Assembly (NCBI GenBank): GCA_000438115.1 | Contig: FR903633.1 | Span: 1-16,447, forward strand | Direction of reading: 5' to 3' | DNA: 16,447 bases | Origin: Prevotella sp. CAG:617 | GTDB lineage: Bacteria; Bacteroidota; Bacteroidia; Bacteroidales; Bacteroidaceae | Shown here: in pieces, positions 1 through 7,351 of the stretch | Numbering within the stretch: the stretch's first letter is position 1 | Layout: each line of letters starts with the position of its first letter | Made by a program: the position numbers and the translations under genes | Notes under the pieces: model-generated | Told to the model about the DNA's origin: nothing | What the model saw: only the letters and a program-made list of their open reading frames with translations | Database searches by the model: none

Positions 1-1659
1 TGTGGCGGCATGCACGCCACGGAGGAGACGTACGACCGCACCATCATGCGCGCCGAGCGCCTGACCGACACCAATCCTTACGGCGCCCTGACGCTGCTCA
101 ACGGTCGAAAGGACAGCTTGTGCGCCGGTCCGGCCGACAGTGCGCTCTACGAACTGGTCTATACCGAAGCGGTGCACGACCTCGGGGTGACGCTGGCCAA
201 CAGCGCATACATTGACCGCAGCGCAGACTACTTCCGCCAATGCGGCGACAGACGGCGCAGGGCAAGGGCACTGGTGCAGACGGCCCTATGCCGGTATGAC
301 AACCGCGATTGGCGGGGCGCCATGCTGCTGGCCAAAACGGCGGAGGAGGTGGCTGCCGGTACGGATGACGACTTCCTCGAATTCCGACTGGCGGCGGCTC
401 TGGCCCTGATGAACACGCTGACGGGGCATCACGATCTGGTGATGAAATACCGGCGCATGGAACTCGACGCGGCGCAACGCACCGGAAGCCCTGACCATGT
501 GGCCCTGGCCTGGAACGACATGGCCACGGAGTATCTGCGGATTAATCGCACCGACAGTTTCATGGTGTGCATGAACCACTGCCGGCCGCTGCTTGAAAAA
601 GCCGGTCCGAAGGTGCAGGCCGTCATACGCACCAATTTGGGCTGCTACCACATTAACCGTGGCGATACGGTCCGCGCCCTTCGGCTGCTCACGCAGGCCT
701 ACATAGGTTGCCCCGACCGCATGGCGTCGCTCCGTTTGGGCGACATTTACGCGGCCACGGGCCGCGTGCAGCAGGCCGAGCGCATGTGGTACGACGCTGC
801 CGGCTCTGACGCACCGGCCATCAGCAAGAGTGCCCTGAAAAAACTTATTGCCCTGGCCCGCACCAGAGGCGACAACAAGGCGAGGCTGTTTCTGAGCGAT
901 AGGCTCAACGACGTGTATGACAACGACATCCCGCTCGAAACGGCAAGCTCGCTCGTCGAACTGCAAAAAGATTATGACAGCAGGCGGGGCGAACGTCTTT
1001 ATCACGCCAATTTGATGCGCATGGGCGGCGCAGCCGTCGTGCTGCTGATGGTGATGGCGGGGGTCATCATTTATCACCGGCGCAAAATAGGCCATTACGG
1101 CCGTGTAATCAGCCGGCAGAACATGACGCTCGAGGAGTTGAACACCGGCTACACGCGTGACCTGGAGAACTACCGCAGCCTCAAACAGCGGCTCGAAGCA
1201 TTGCAGCAGGCACGGGAAAGGGATGTCAGACTGATTGAAGAGAAAACACATGAAATGGAGCAGATGCAGGCGCAGCTGGCCACCTACCAGAACGACCGCC
1301 GCAAGCCGGAGCAGTGGGACATGGAAGACCGGCTGATTAGTGACGACCGCGTGTATGCGCTCCACCGCCGGGCTTCTGCCGGACGTCTGGCCGAACCGCA
1401 GGACTGGAACGCGCTGCATCAGCTGACCAACCGTTACGACGGCAACCTGTGCGCCCTGTTTGCCAATCACTCCAACCTCTCGCCCAACGAAATCAACGTC
1501 ATTATACTGACGCGCCTGCGCTTCATACCTACGGAGATTGCCGTACTGACGGGCATGTCGTCACAATCGGTCACCAACACAAGGGCACGCCTGCTGCAGA
1601 AAATATTCGGCGTGAAAGGGGGAGCAAAGGATTTCGACGACCGCATACGCAGTCTTTAG
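1..1659 (+). CDS. Membrane-spanning TPR-type transcriptional regulator with C-terminal LuxR-like HTH (5' partial)
   Basis: The frame is open to the left edge. The first codons read Cys-Gly-Gly before the first visible Met at base 10, and no signal peptide follows that Met. The Cys is therefore probably the lipobox cysteine of a lipoprotein whose signal peptide lies outside the window. Counting from the Met, residues 10-320 are alpha-helical and TPR-like, 337-355 form one membrane helix followed by basic residues, 370-428 are a coiled coil, and 488-535 form a helix-turn-helix like LuxR/GerE (SPNEINVIILTRLRF, then TEIAVLTGMSSQSVTNTRARL). The predicted topology is a periplasmic TPR sensor, one membrane helix and a cytoplasmic DNA-binding end, so a one-component regulator. 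Such TPR-TM-HTH proteins are common in Bacteroidales, often with unknown signals. Target genes cannot be read from the sequence. It ends at a terminator shared with the convergent kinase gene. Confidence 0.8.
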   Translation, partial: CGGMHATEETYDRTIMRAERLTDTNPYGALTLLNGRKDSLCAGPADSALYELVYTEAVHDLGVTLANSAYIDRSADYFRQCGDRRRRARALVQTALCRYDNRDWRGAMLLAKTAEEVAAGTDDDFLEFRLAAALALMNTLTGHHDLVMKYRRMELDAAQRTGSPDHVALAWNDMATEYLRINRTDSFMVCMNHCRPLLEKAGPKVQAVIRTNLGCYHINRGDTVRALRLLTQAYIGCPDRMASLRLGDIYAATGRVQQAERMWYDAAGSDAPAISKSALKKLIALARTRGDNKARLFLSDRLNDVYDNDIPLETASSLVELQKDYDSRRGERLYHANLMRMGGAAVVLLMVMAGVIIYHRRKIGHYGRVISRQNMTLEELNTGYTRDLENYRSLKQRLEALQQARERDVRLIEEKTHEMEQMQAQLATYQNDRRKPEQWDMEDRLISDDRVYALHRRASAGRLAEPQDWNALHQLTNRYDGNLCALFANHSNLSPNEINVIILTRLRFIPTEIAVLTGMSSQSVTNTRARLLQKIFGVKGGAKDFDDRIRSL

Positions 1660-1673
1660 CCCAGTAATATGAC

Positions 1674-1723
1674 AATACAAAAGGCCGACTTACCTTTCTG
1701 ATGGTAAACCGGCCTTTTGTATT
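1674..1723. terminator. Bidirectional intrinsic terminator between convergent genes
   Basis: The arms AATACAAAAGGCCG (1674-1687) and CGGCCTTTTGTATT (1710-1723) are perfect inverted repeats. The inner sequence adds an imperfect TTACC/GGTAA pairing. The A-rich and T-rich outer arms supply a U-tract in both directions. It therefore serves the regulator gene ending at 1659 on the plus strand and the kinase gene ending at 1747 on the minus strand. Confidence 0.85.
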
Positions 1724-1746
1724 ATATATGTAGGGAAAGGAGCGAA

Positions 1747-3213
1747 TTAATCCTCGTCGTCCTCCTCTTCATCGTTGTTTTCAGGCTGAAGCGGCGTGTG
1801 GTCCTTGGGGAGGGTGAAGGTGAAGAGCAGGCCGCCGGCCGTCTCATTTTCTACCTGGATTTGTCCGCCATGATAGAGCACGGCGTTCTTTACGATGGCC
1901 AGGCCCAGACCTGTTCCGCCCAGTTTGCGTGAGCGTCCCTTGTCGGCGCGGTAGAAGCGTTCAAAGAGGTGGGGCAGGTGTTCGGGACTGACGCCGTTTC
2001 CGTTGTCGGAGAAGCGGATGACGTACCAGTCGGCATCCTGTGCCTCGCACTCTACGGTGATGACCTTGCTCTGTCCGGCGTAGAAGATGGCGTTGTCCGT
2101 CAGGTTGCGGAAGATGGAGTAAATCAAACCGGAGTTACCGTTGATCGTTACCTCGGGTGAGATGTGGAGCATCATTTTCATCTGTTTCTCCTCCAGTTGC
2201 AGGTGTACGTCCTGCTGCACGCCCTTGACCAGTTCGAGCAGGTTGATGGTGGCGCGTTCGTAGTTGTCGTGGGTATCGTCCAGGCTGTTCAGGGCTGAAA
2301 TGTCGCGCACCAGGTTGGTCAGTCTGCAGCTCTGGGCATAGCAGCGCTGCAGGAACATGCGGCAGGTGTCCATGTCGATGTCCGGCGTCTTGACGATGGT
2401 TTCCAGGTATCCCTGTATGCTGGCCACGGGTGTTTTCAGCTCGTGGGCAATGTTCTGCGTCAGCTGGCGCTTGAGGCGCTCCTTGTCGCGGCGGCTGCTT
2501 TGCAGCTGGGCGTAGAGGTGTACAATGTTGCGTGAGATGTCGCCCAGTTCGTTGTGGGGGAAGTTGAGTGAGTCAGGGTCGGGTATTTCCTCGGCCTCCA
2601 TCTTCTTGGCAAACTGGCGCAGTTGCTTGATGCTCTTGCCGATGCGCTGGGTGAAGAAGAAGTACAACCCTACGAGCAGCAGTGTGAGCACCAGCGTGAA
2701 CCAGAAATAGTTGGAGTCGGCCTGGAGAATCTGCATCAGGTTGTCGTCATAGGGCAGGGCCGAACGGACAATGAGATGGATTTCGGGGAAATAAGTGGCT
2801 ACGTAAAAGTATTCGAGTCCTGTGGTATGCGAAAAGCGGCGCAGGTCGAAGCCCTGTTTGTGTCGCAGCGCCTGGCGCACTTCGGGGCGGCTCAGGTGGT
2901 TGGTCCATTCGGCCGAGTCGGCCCGGTTGTCAAAGAGTACGTCGCCACGGTCGGTAATGATGGTGATGCGCAGCTCCTTGGTTTTGTGATAATGCAGAAA
3001 GCGGTCCAGCCGCTGTTTGTCCACGCGGTTGCTGTCGACGACCTGCGCAATGAGGGCGTTGTAGTCCTGCAGGCGATCGTTGAGCGAGTCGGTTTTGTAC
3101 ACCAGTTCGCGGTGGTGCTGATAAATGATGAAACAGGCGGCAAACACCACGAAGATGGACATTACGGAGATGAATATCCGGTAGCTGAAGGGAATTTTGA
3201 ATTGTCTGGACAT
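1747..3213 (-). CDS. Sensor histidine kinase, probable phosphate-sensing (PhoR-like) partner of the adjacent regulator
   Basis: This 488-residue inner-membrane kinase has a TM1 helix at about 12-31, a periplasmic domain at about 33-168, TM2 at about 169-188 and a HAMP-like linker at about 189-245. The DHp H-box is at 251-262 with phospho-acceptor His257 (NIAHELKTP). The ATPase domain shows an N-box (NLTDNA, Asn374), G1 (DNGNG, 403-407), an F-box (LFERFYRAD) and G2 (GTGLGLA, 433-439), so all catalytic motifs are intact. I see no PAS domain between TM2 and DHp, unlike E. coli PhoR. The last 10 residues are almost all Asp/Glu. It lies 32 bp downstream of the response regulator on the same strand, so the two are surely co-transcribed. 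The phosphate role is inferred from the neighbouring porin and the phased boxes, not from the kinase itself. Confidence 0.9.
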   Translation of the reverse strand: MSRQFKIPFSYRIFISVMSIFVVFAACFIIYQHHRELVYKTDSLNDRLQDYNALIAQVVDSNRVDKQRLDRFLHYHKTKELRITIITDRGDVLFDNRADSAEWTNHLSRPEVRQALRHKQGFDLRRFSHTTGLEYFYVATYFPEIHLIVRSALPYDDNLMQILQADSNYFWFTLVLTLLLVGLYFFFTQRIGKSIKQLRQFAKKMEAEEIPDPDSLNFPHNELGDISRNIVHLYAQLQSSRRDKERLKRQLTQNIAHELKTPVASIQGYLETIVKTPDIDMDTCRMFLQRCYAQSCRLTNLVRDISALNSLDDTHDNYERATINLLELVKGVQQDVHLQLEEKQMKMMLHISPEVTINGNSGLIYSIFRNLTDNAIFYAGQSKVITVECEAQDADWYVIRFSDNGNGVSPEHLPHLFERFYRADKGRSRKLGGTGLGLAIVKNAVLYHGGQIQVENETAGGLLFTFTLPKDHTPLQPENNDEEEDDED

Positions 3214-3245
3214 GATGGGGTATAAGTCACGGGGGCACGGTTGTT

Positions 3246-3923
3246 TTACTCAAAGCAGTATCCGTAGCCTTGTCGGGTTACGATGTGACTGTCGTAGGGA
3301 GCGATTTTTTTGCGTAGTCGGGTAATTTTGACATCTACGGTACGGTCGAGTACGTAGACCTCGTCGGTCCAGACCTTTTTGAGGATTTCTTCGCGTGAGA
3401 ATACCTTTCCCGGATTTTCAAGCAGCAGTTGCAGAATCTGGAATTCCTTTTTGGTCAGAGCCACTTCGCGGTCGCCGATTTTTACCTTTTTGCTCTCCAA
3501 GTCGATGGTGAGGTCTTCGTATTGCAGGTTGTGACTGACAGCAGGCACTACGCCGGCAGTGCGGCGCAGCACGGCTTTGACGCGCAGAATCACCTCACGG
3601 ATGGAAAACGGTTTGGAGATATAGTCATCGGCTCCGATGCTGAAACCCGTGCAGGTGTCGTTGACGGTGTCCTTGGCAGTGATGAATATGACGGGGATGT
3701 GAGCCGTTTCCTTGCGTTCCTTGAGCATTGAAGCCATCTTGAAACCTGAAATTTCACCCATCATGACGTCCAGCAGGATAAGCTGAAATTTGGGCAAGTC
3801 AAGCTGAAGTGCCTCTTCAGCCGAATAGGCGGTGGTTACGTCGTAGCCTTCGTTTTTCAGATTAAAGCGGAGAATTTCGCATAAATCCTCTTCGTCGTCA
3901 ACTACTAAAATCTTTTCGTTCAT
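3246..3923 (-). CDS. OmpR/PhoB-family response regulator
   Basis: This 225-residue protein has the standard two-domain form. The receiver domain (1-120) carries the acidic pocket (VVDDEED, 7-13), phospho-acceptor Asp52 (LILLDVMM), Thr82 (FITAKD) and Lys104 (SKPF). A winged-helix DNA-binding domain (about 130-225) follows, with LTKKEFQILQLL, VFSREEIL, DRTVDVKITRLRKK and GYGYCFE. It probably activates transcription when phosphorylated by the kinase encoded directly downstream. The porin gene of the phosphate-selective family starts about 1.2 kb upstream on the same strand. 11-bp-phased repeats at the porin and PiT promoters match the spacing that dimers of this family use. PhoB is thus the best functional guess. 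The start ATG at 3923 gives the usual short N-terminus. Confidence 0.92.
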   Translation of the reverse strand: MNEKILVVDDEEDLCEILRFNLKNEGYDVTTAYSAEEALQLDLPKFQLILLDVMMGEISGFKMASMLKERKETAHIPVIFITAKDTVNDTCTGFSIGADDYISKPFSIREVILRVKAVLRRTAGVVPAVSHNLQYEDLTIDLESKKVKIGDREVALTKKEFQILQLLLENPGKVFSREEILKKVWTDEVYVLDRTVDVKITRLRKKIAPYDSHIVTRQGYGYCFE

Positions 3924-4018
3924 AATGGCTGGTTATAATTGGGGTAAAACGTTGTTTATCTATTCTTTGCAGACCCCCTGATGTTGTTGAGTCCTTTTTC
4001 AGTTTGTCTTTCCAGGTT

Positions 4019-4026
4019 CAAAGATA
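4019..4026 (-). promoter_or_regulatory. Candidate -7 element for the response regulator/kinase operon
   Basis: The minus strand reads TATCTTTG, a perfect match to the Bacteroidetes -7 consensus TAnnTTTG. It lies about 95 nt upstream of the regulator ATG. I see no good TTTG 19-21 nt upstream and no phased repeats here, so the operon may be expressed at a basal level or use a weak -33 element. The gap between the porin and the regulator (3924-4090) holds no other clear structure. Confidence 0.4.
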
Positions 4027-4090
4027 AGAAAAATGCGGCGTTGGTCATGGACGGTACGTCGTTTTTTTGATTCCGGCTGACGACGGGTAA

Positions 4091-5128
4091 TCAGAAGTGA
4101 ACCATGAACTCCACTACAACTTTGTCCTGTTCGCTTTCCTTGGGAATACCGCTGTTGCGGTAAAAGTATTTTTCGTAGTTCAGGCGGATGGCCGTGTTTT
4201 GAATCTTTTGCGGAATCAGCGTAACGCCGCCTGTCAGACGTCCGCGCTGGTAGTCGGTAATGGCCAGCAGGTGTTCTTTGCCCGGCGTGGTCTGGTAAAC
4301 GGTTCCGTCGCTGTGGTCGGTCATGAAGTCGTAACGCAGCAGAAACTGGATACCTTTCAGGATGCGGCGTACGGGTTGCGTGTAGGTTACAAACGTATTG
4401 AAGGCGTGCACATCGTCGAAGGCGTGGTCGGCATAGTGCTTGTAGAGGTATTCAGCTTCGGCGTGCCAGCGTCCGTTGTCAAAGTTGATGCCGCCGTCGT
4501 ACAGCCAGATGCGGGTGGAGTCAGGGCAGACCGTCTGAGAACTGAGCTCCAGATTGAAATTCGGGGCAAAGTTCCACTCCATTTTGGCTGAGTAGTTGAC
4601 ATTCTTGTGCCACTCCTTCTGCTCGGTCAGGCCGGCGCCGTTGAAGATACCGGCACTGAGTTTCATGCGAGCCGGTTTGATGTCATAGGCCAGCATGGCG
4701 CCCACATCACGTACGTCACCTACCTGCTTGGCGATGAAGGAACGGTTGGCAAAATACTGCACATGAGGCGAGCGGTGGGCATCAATGCTGAAGGGAACGC
4801 GCATCTGACCGATTTGAAAGTCCAGATTCTTGACAGGAGTTACTTTTACGTAAGCGTCGAGCATGCGCATCTGTCCCTGGTCGCTCAAGTCAATTTCGGC
4901 CTTGTATCCGATGGCCTTGATGACCTGCCCCTCAATACTGACGCGGGCGTTTCGTACCTGGAAACGGCTTTCGTTGATTTCCGGCTGGTATTCATACTTG
5001 CCGCGGAGTGTTCCGTGTACTTCAAACCGTTTTTCCTTTTGTGTAGAGTCCGATGTTTCCTGTGCGTGAACCAGATTTCCCTGGCTCATGGCCAGCACTA
5101 ATCCTAAGAGAAAATACGTAAATTTCAT
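4091..5128 (-). CDS. Outer-membrane porin of the phosphate-selective OprO/OprP family
   Basis: The 345-residue protein starts with a signal peptide (MKFTYFLLGLVLAMSQG, cut near VHAQ). The mature protein begins ETSDSTQKEKRFEVHG. The rest alternates in the pattern of an antiparallel beta-barrel and ends in Phe (VEFMVHF), the usual outer-membrane insertion signal. The segment with ESRFQVRNARVSIEG, then KAEIDLSDQG and QIGQMRVPFS, then anchoring residues near RSFI, is typical of phosphate-selective porin O/P proteins. I chose the Met at 5128 rather than the one at 5152: it gives a proper signal peptide, and the upstream Met lies above the -7 promoter element at 5133-5140. Its likely job is passage of phosphate or polyphosphate across the outer membrane. 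The anion preference is inferred from the family. Confidence 0.82.
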   Translation of the reverse strand: MKFTYFLLGLVLAMSQGNLVHAQETSDSTQKEKRFEVHGTLRGKYEYQPEINESRFQVRNARVSIEGQVIKAIGYKAEIDLSDQGQMRMLDAYVKVTPVKNLDFQIGQMRVPFSIDAHRSPHVQYFANRSFIAKQVGDVRDVGAMLAYDIKPARMKLSAGIFNGAGLTEQKEWHKNVNYSAKMEWNFAPNFNLELSSQTVCPDSTRIWLYDGGINFDNGRWHAEAEYLYKHYADHAFDDVHAFNTFVTYTQPVRRILKGIQFLLRYDFMTDHSDGTVYQTTPGKEHLLAITDYQRGRLTGGVTLIPQKIQNTAIRLNYEKYFYRNSGIPKESEQDKVVVEFMVHF

Positions 5129-5132
5129 GCTG

Positions 5133-5140
5133 CAAAAGTA
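5133..5140 (-). promoter_or_regulatory. -7 promoter element of the porin gene
   Basis: The minus strand reads TACTTTTG, a perfect TAnnTTTG match. It lies exactly 20 nt from the nearest phased repeat (5161-5167), which is where a -33 element would be. Only four bases separate it from the ATG at 5128, so transcription should start at or within a few bases of the start codon. Confidence 0.7.
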
Positions 5141-5160
5141 CGGCCGTTGCATGATGCCGA

Positions 5161-5189
5161 TGTTTCAGAAATGTTACATAAATATTACA
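5161..5189 (-). promoter_or_regulatory. Three 11-bp-phased repeats (putative pho box) upstream of the porin
   Basis: On the plus strand the repeats are TGTTTCA (5161-5167), TGTTACA (5172-5178) and TATTACA (5183-5189), each 11 bp apart. Read on the coding strand the unit is TGTAACA. The repeat nearest the gene is in the -33 position relative to the -7 element at 5133-5140. The layout of 7-bp direct repeats with 4-bp spacers resembles the E. coli PhoB box, though the unit sequence differs. The likely binder is the OmpR/PhoB-class regulator encoded at 3246-3923. Confidence 0.7.
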
Positions 5190-5300
5190 GCGGCGCTGTT
5201 GCGGCCTGTCGTGGACGGAAAAATGTGATTTTCTTGAGCTAACTGCGTGATAATAAAAATATTTAGCATAAAAGTTGGCAAATGTTTGGAAGGAAATGAT

Positions 5301-5308
5301 TATTTTTG
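5301..5308 (+). promoter_or_regulatory. Candidate -7 element of the first sigma factor gene
   Basis: TATTTTTG is a perfect TAnnTTTG match, 28 nt upstream of the ATG at 5337. No clean TTTG sits 19-21 nt upstream. GTTG at 5274-5277 is slightly too far and TTTG at 5285-5288 too close. The promoter is probably real, but its -33 element is weak. Confidence 0.5.
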
Positions 5309-5336
5309 CATATTCAAACAGAATAGGCACGAGAAA

Positions 5337-6200
5337 ATGAGACAGCTAAAGATTAACAAGAGCATCACGAACCGCTCCAGTGCGGCGTTGGATAAATATC
5401 TCGTGGAAATAGGCCGTGAAGAACTGATATCCACAGACGAAGAGGTTGAGTTGGCGCAGCGTATTCATAAAGGCGACCGTGAAGCACTTGAAAAGCTCAC
5501 GCGGGCCAACTTGCGCTTTGTGGTGAGTGTGGCCAAGCAATATCAGAATCAGGGTCTGGCCCTCAATGATTTGATTGACGAAGGTAATTTAGGTCTCATT
5601 AAAGCCGCGCAGAAGTTCGACGAAACCCGCGGATTCAAGTTCATCAGTTATGCCGTATGGTGGATCAGGCAGAGTATTCTACAGGCCATTTCGGAGCAGA
5701 GCCGTATTGTGCGCATGCCGCTCAATCAGGTAGGGTTCCACAGCAAGCTGACCAAAACAATCGTGAATTTTGAGCAGGAAAACGAACGCCGCCCCTCGTT
5801 GCAGGAGCTGGCCGACCTGCTGGATACCGATGTGGAGAAAATACGCGAGGCTCTCGGCTCCAACGGAAAGAAAGTATCCGTTGACGCACCGTTTCAGGAC
5901 GATGAGTCAAACAGTATGATTGATATCATGACCGACGAGTCGGCGCCCGGAACGGATAACAAGATGGAGCACGAATCACTCTCCACCGATCTGGAGGCAG
6001 CCTTGCGCACGGTGCTGAATCCGCGTGAGCAGGACGTTATCAAAATGCTTTTCGGCATAGGCCGCCCCGAAATGACAGCCGAGGAGGTTTCGGCCACTTT
6101 GGGACTGACGCGTGAGCGCGTGCGTCAGATCAAGGAACGGGCGTTGCGGCATTTACGTGAAGCAAAGTGCATTGAAGTATTAACCAAATATCTCGGATAG
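5337..6200 (+). CDS. rpoD: Primary (RpoD/SigA-type) RNA polymerase sigma factor, copy 1
   Basis: This 287-residue protein is the short Bacteroidetes type of housekeeping sigma factor: it lacks region 1.1 and begins MRQLKINKSITNRSSAALDKY. Region 2 (about 50-118) contains RFVVSVAKQYQNQG and YAVWWIRQSILQAI, used for core binding and -7 opening. Region 3.0 is SRIVRMPLNQVG. Region 3.1 includes RRPSLQELADLLDTD, and the 3.2 finger is near SVDAPFQDDESNSMID. Region 4.2 is the helix-turn-helix LGLTRERVRQIKERALRHL. The Met at 5337 was chosen over an in-frame Met at 5247 because it begins the family-conserved N-terminus, aligns with copy 2, and lies downstream of the -7 element. All motifs are intact. 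A near-identical second gene follows 185 bp downstream. Confidence 0.95.
   Translation: MRQLKINKSITNRSSAALDKYLVEIGREELISTDEEVELAQRIHKGDREALEKLTRANLRFVVSVAKQYQNQGLALNDLIDEGNLGLIKAAQKFDETRGFKFISYAVWWIRQSILQAISEQSRIVRMPLNQVGFHSKLTKTIVNFEQENERRPSLQELADLLDTDVEKIREALGSNGKKVSVDAPFQDDESNSMIDIMTDESAPGTDNKMEHESLSTDLEAALRTVLNPREQDVIKMLFGIGRPEMTAEEVSATLGLTRERVRQIKERALRHLREAKCIEVLTKYLG
5619..5734 (+). repeat. Near-identical tract shared with the second sigma gene (copy at 6668-6783)
   Basis: Codons 95-133 differ by only two synonymous changes between the two sigma genes, and 5643-5734 is perfectly identical to 6692-6783 (92 bp). By contrast, the first 33 codons encode identical protein but differ in about 23 codons. 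The tract covers sigma regions 2.3 to 3.0. Such a sharp island of silent-site identity points to gene conversion. Confidence 0.8.
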
Positions 6201-6385
6201 CGATTGTGGATACCGGATATTCCGATTGCCCCGACTGAAACAAAAGGCTTACGCCACTATATGTTGAATGACAGAGCGTGAAGCGTTTATTTTATGGGAT
6301 TACCGTATGTGCCGACAGCTTTTGGAGTTGCCGGGCACGTTTTGTTGGTGTATATAATTCTAAATAGCCATCTATATATCATAGT
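6201..6385 (+). other. Spacer between the two sigma genes
   Basis: These 185 bp hold no hairpin followed by a T-run after copy 1, so readthrough into copy 2 is possible. No perfect TAnnTTTG is present. The best alternatives are TATAATTC near 6353-6360 and TTTG at 6321-6324 and 6341-6344, in poor register. The spacer does not resemble the sequence upstream of copy 1. Copy 2 may therefore be co-transcribed or driven by a non-consensus promoter. Confidence 0.4.
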
Positions 6386-7249
6386 ATGAGACAGCTGAAA
6401 ATTAATAAAAGTATTACTAACCGTTCGAGTGCGGCTCTTGACAAGTATCTGGTAGAGATTGGACGTGAGGAACTCATTTCTACTGAGGAGGAAGTAGAAC
6501 TGGCCCAGCGCATCAAGCGTGGCGACCAGGAGGCCGTCGACAAACTGACGCGCGCCAACTTGCGCTTTGTGGTGAGTGTGGCCAAGCAGTATCAGAATCA
6601 GGGACTGGCACTGAACGACATTATTAATGAAGGCAACGTCGGGCTGATCAAGGCTGCCAAAAAGTTTGACGAAACCCGCGGATTCAAATTTATCAGTTAT
6701 GCCGTATGGTGGATCAGGCAGAGTATTCTACAGGCCATTTCGGAGCAGAGCCGTATTGTGCGCATGCCGCTCAATCAGGTAGGCTTCCAGTGCAAGATGA
6801 ACAAGGCCATTGTCAGCTTTGAGCAGGAGTTCGAACGCCGCCCGTCAGTACAGGAGCTGGCCGACCTGCTGGATACGGACGTCGAGAAGGTGAGCGAAGC
6901 CATTGGCGCCAACGGCAAGAAAGTGTCGGTTGACGCTCCTTTCCAGGACGACGACTCCAACTGTATGATTGACGTGATGAGCGATGATTCGGCGCCTACC
7001 ACCGACAACCGCATGGAGCAGGAATCTCTCTCGTCCGACCTCGACATGGCGCTCTCCAGCATTCTCAATGAGCGTGAGCAGAAGGTCATCAAAATGCTCT
7101 TCGGTATCGGACAAAACGAAATGACCGCCGAGGAAGTTTCGGCCAATCTGGGCCTGACGCGCGAGCGTGTGCGTCAGATTAAGGAACGCGCCTTGCGCCA
7201 TTTGCGTGAGTCGGAAAACATTAAGGTTCTGGCCAAGTATCTGGGATAA
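6386..7249 (+). CDS. rpoD: Primary (RpoD/SigA-type) RNA polymerase sigma factor, copy 2
   Basis: This gene also encodes 287 residues and aligns with copy 1 without gaps. By my manual alignment about 46 residues differ, about 84% identity. The first 33 residues, the core of regions 2.1-2.4, region 3.0 and the 4.2 helix-turn-helix are the same. Changes cluster in 44-53, 134-150 (QCKMNKAIVSFEQEF here), region 3.1 to the 3.2 finger, and the linker before region 4. All motifs are intact, so this is not a pseudogene. Both copies should read the same promoter core. Differences would affect regulator contacts, initiation or expression. Which of the two is the essential housekeeping factor cannot be told from the sequence. 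Confidence 0.95.
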   Translation: MRQLKINKSITNRSSAALDKYLVEIGREELISTEEEVELAQRIKRGDQEAVDKLTRANLRFVVSVAKQYQNQGLALNDIINEGNVGLIKAAKKFDETRGFKFISYAVWWIRQSILQAISEQSRIVRMPLNQVGFQCKMNKAIVSFEQEFERRPSVQELADLLDTDVEKVSEAIGANGKKVSVDAPFQDDDSNCMIDVMSDDSAPTTDNRMEQESLSSDLDMALSSILNEREQKVIKMLFGIGQNEMTAEEVSANLGLTRERVRQIKERALRHLRESENIKVLAKYLG

Positions 7250-7296
7250 GCCAGTGGCCCGTTGCGGGATGTTTGCTTGAGCATCAGTCCCGCTGT

Positions 7297-7351
7297 GTGC
7301 GGAGAATTACGCCTTTCGCGCTTGCGCGGACGTGGTTCTCCGCACTTTTTT
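7297..7351 (+). terminator. Intrinsic terminator after the second sigma gene
   Basis: The arms GTGCGGAGAA (7297-7306) and TTCTCCGCAC (7336-7345) are perfect inverted repeats, followed directly by six T residues (7346-7351). The loop itself contains the self-complementary GCGCTTGCGC. It ends the sigma transcript 48-102 bp after the stop codon. Confidence 0.88.

Noticed and set aside
286..1470. 394-codon open frame on the minus strand opposite the TPR/HTH regulator
   Set aside because: It lies entirely antisense to a gene with clear domains and has no recognisable motif; long antisense frames are common in GC-rich third-position coding sequence.
5129..5152. Eight-residue upstream start for the porin
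   Set aside because: That ATG lies upstream of the -7 element and weakens the signal peptide.
5247..5336. N-terminal extension of the first sigma factor from an upstream in-frame ATG
   Set aside because: The -7 promoter element at 5301-5308 lies inside it, the extension has no counterpart in copy 2, and the family N-terminus begins at 5337.
5337..7249. Assembly duplication as an explanation of the two sigma genes
   Set aside because: The copies differ at many silent and some replacement sites and have unrelated upstream sequences, so they are true paralogs.
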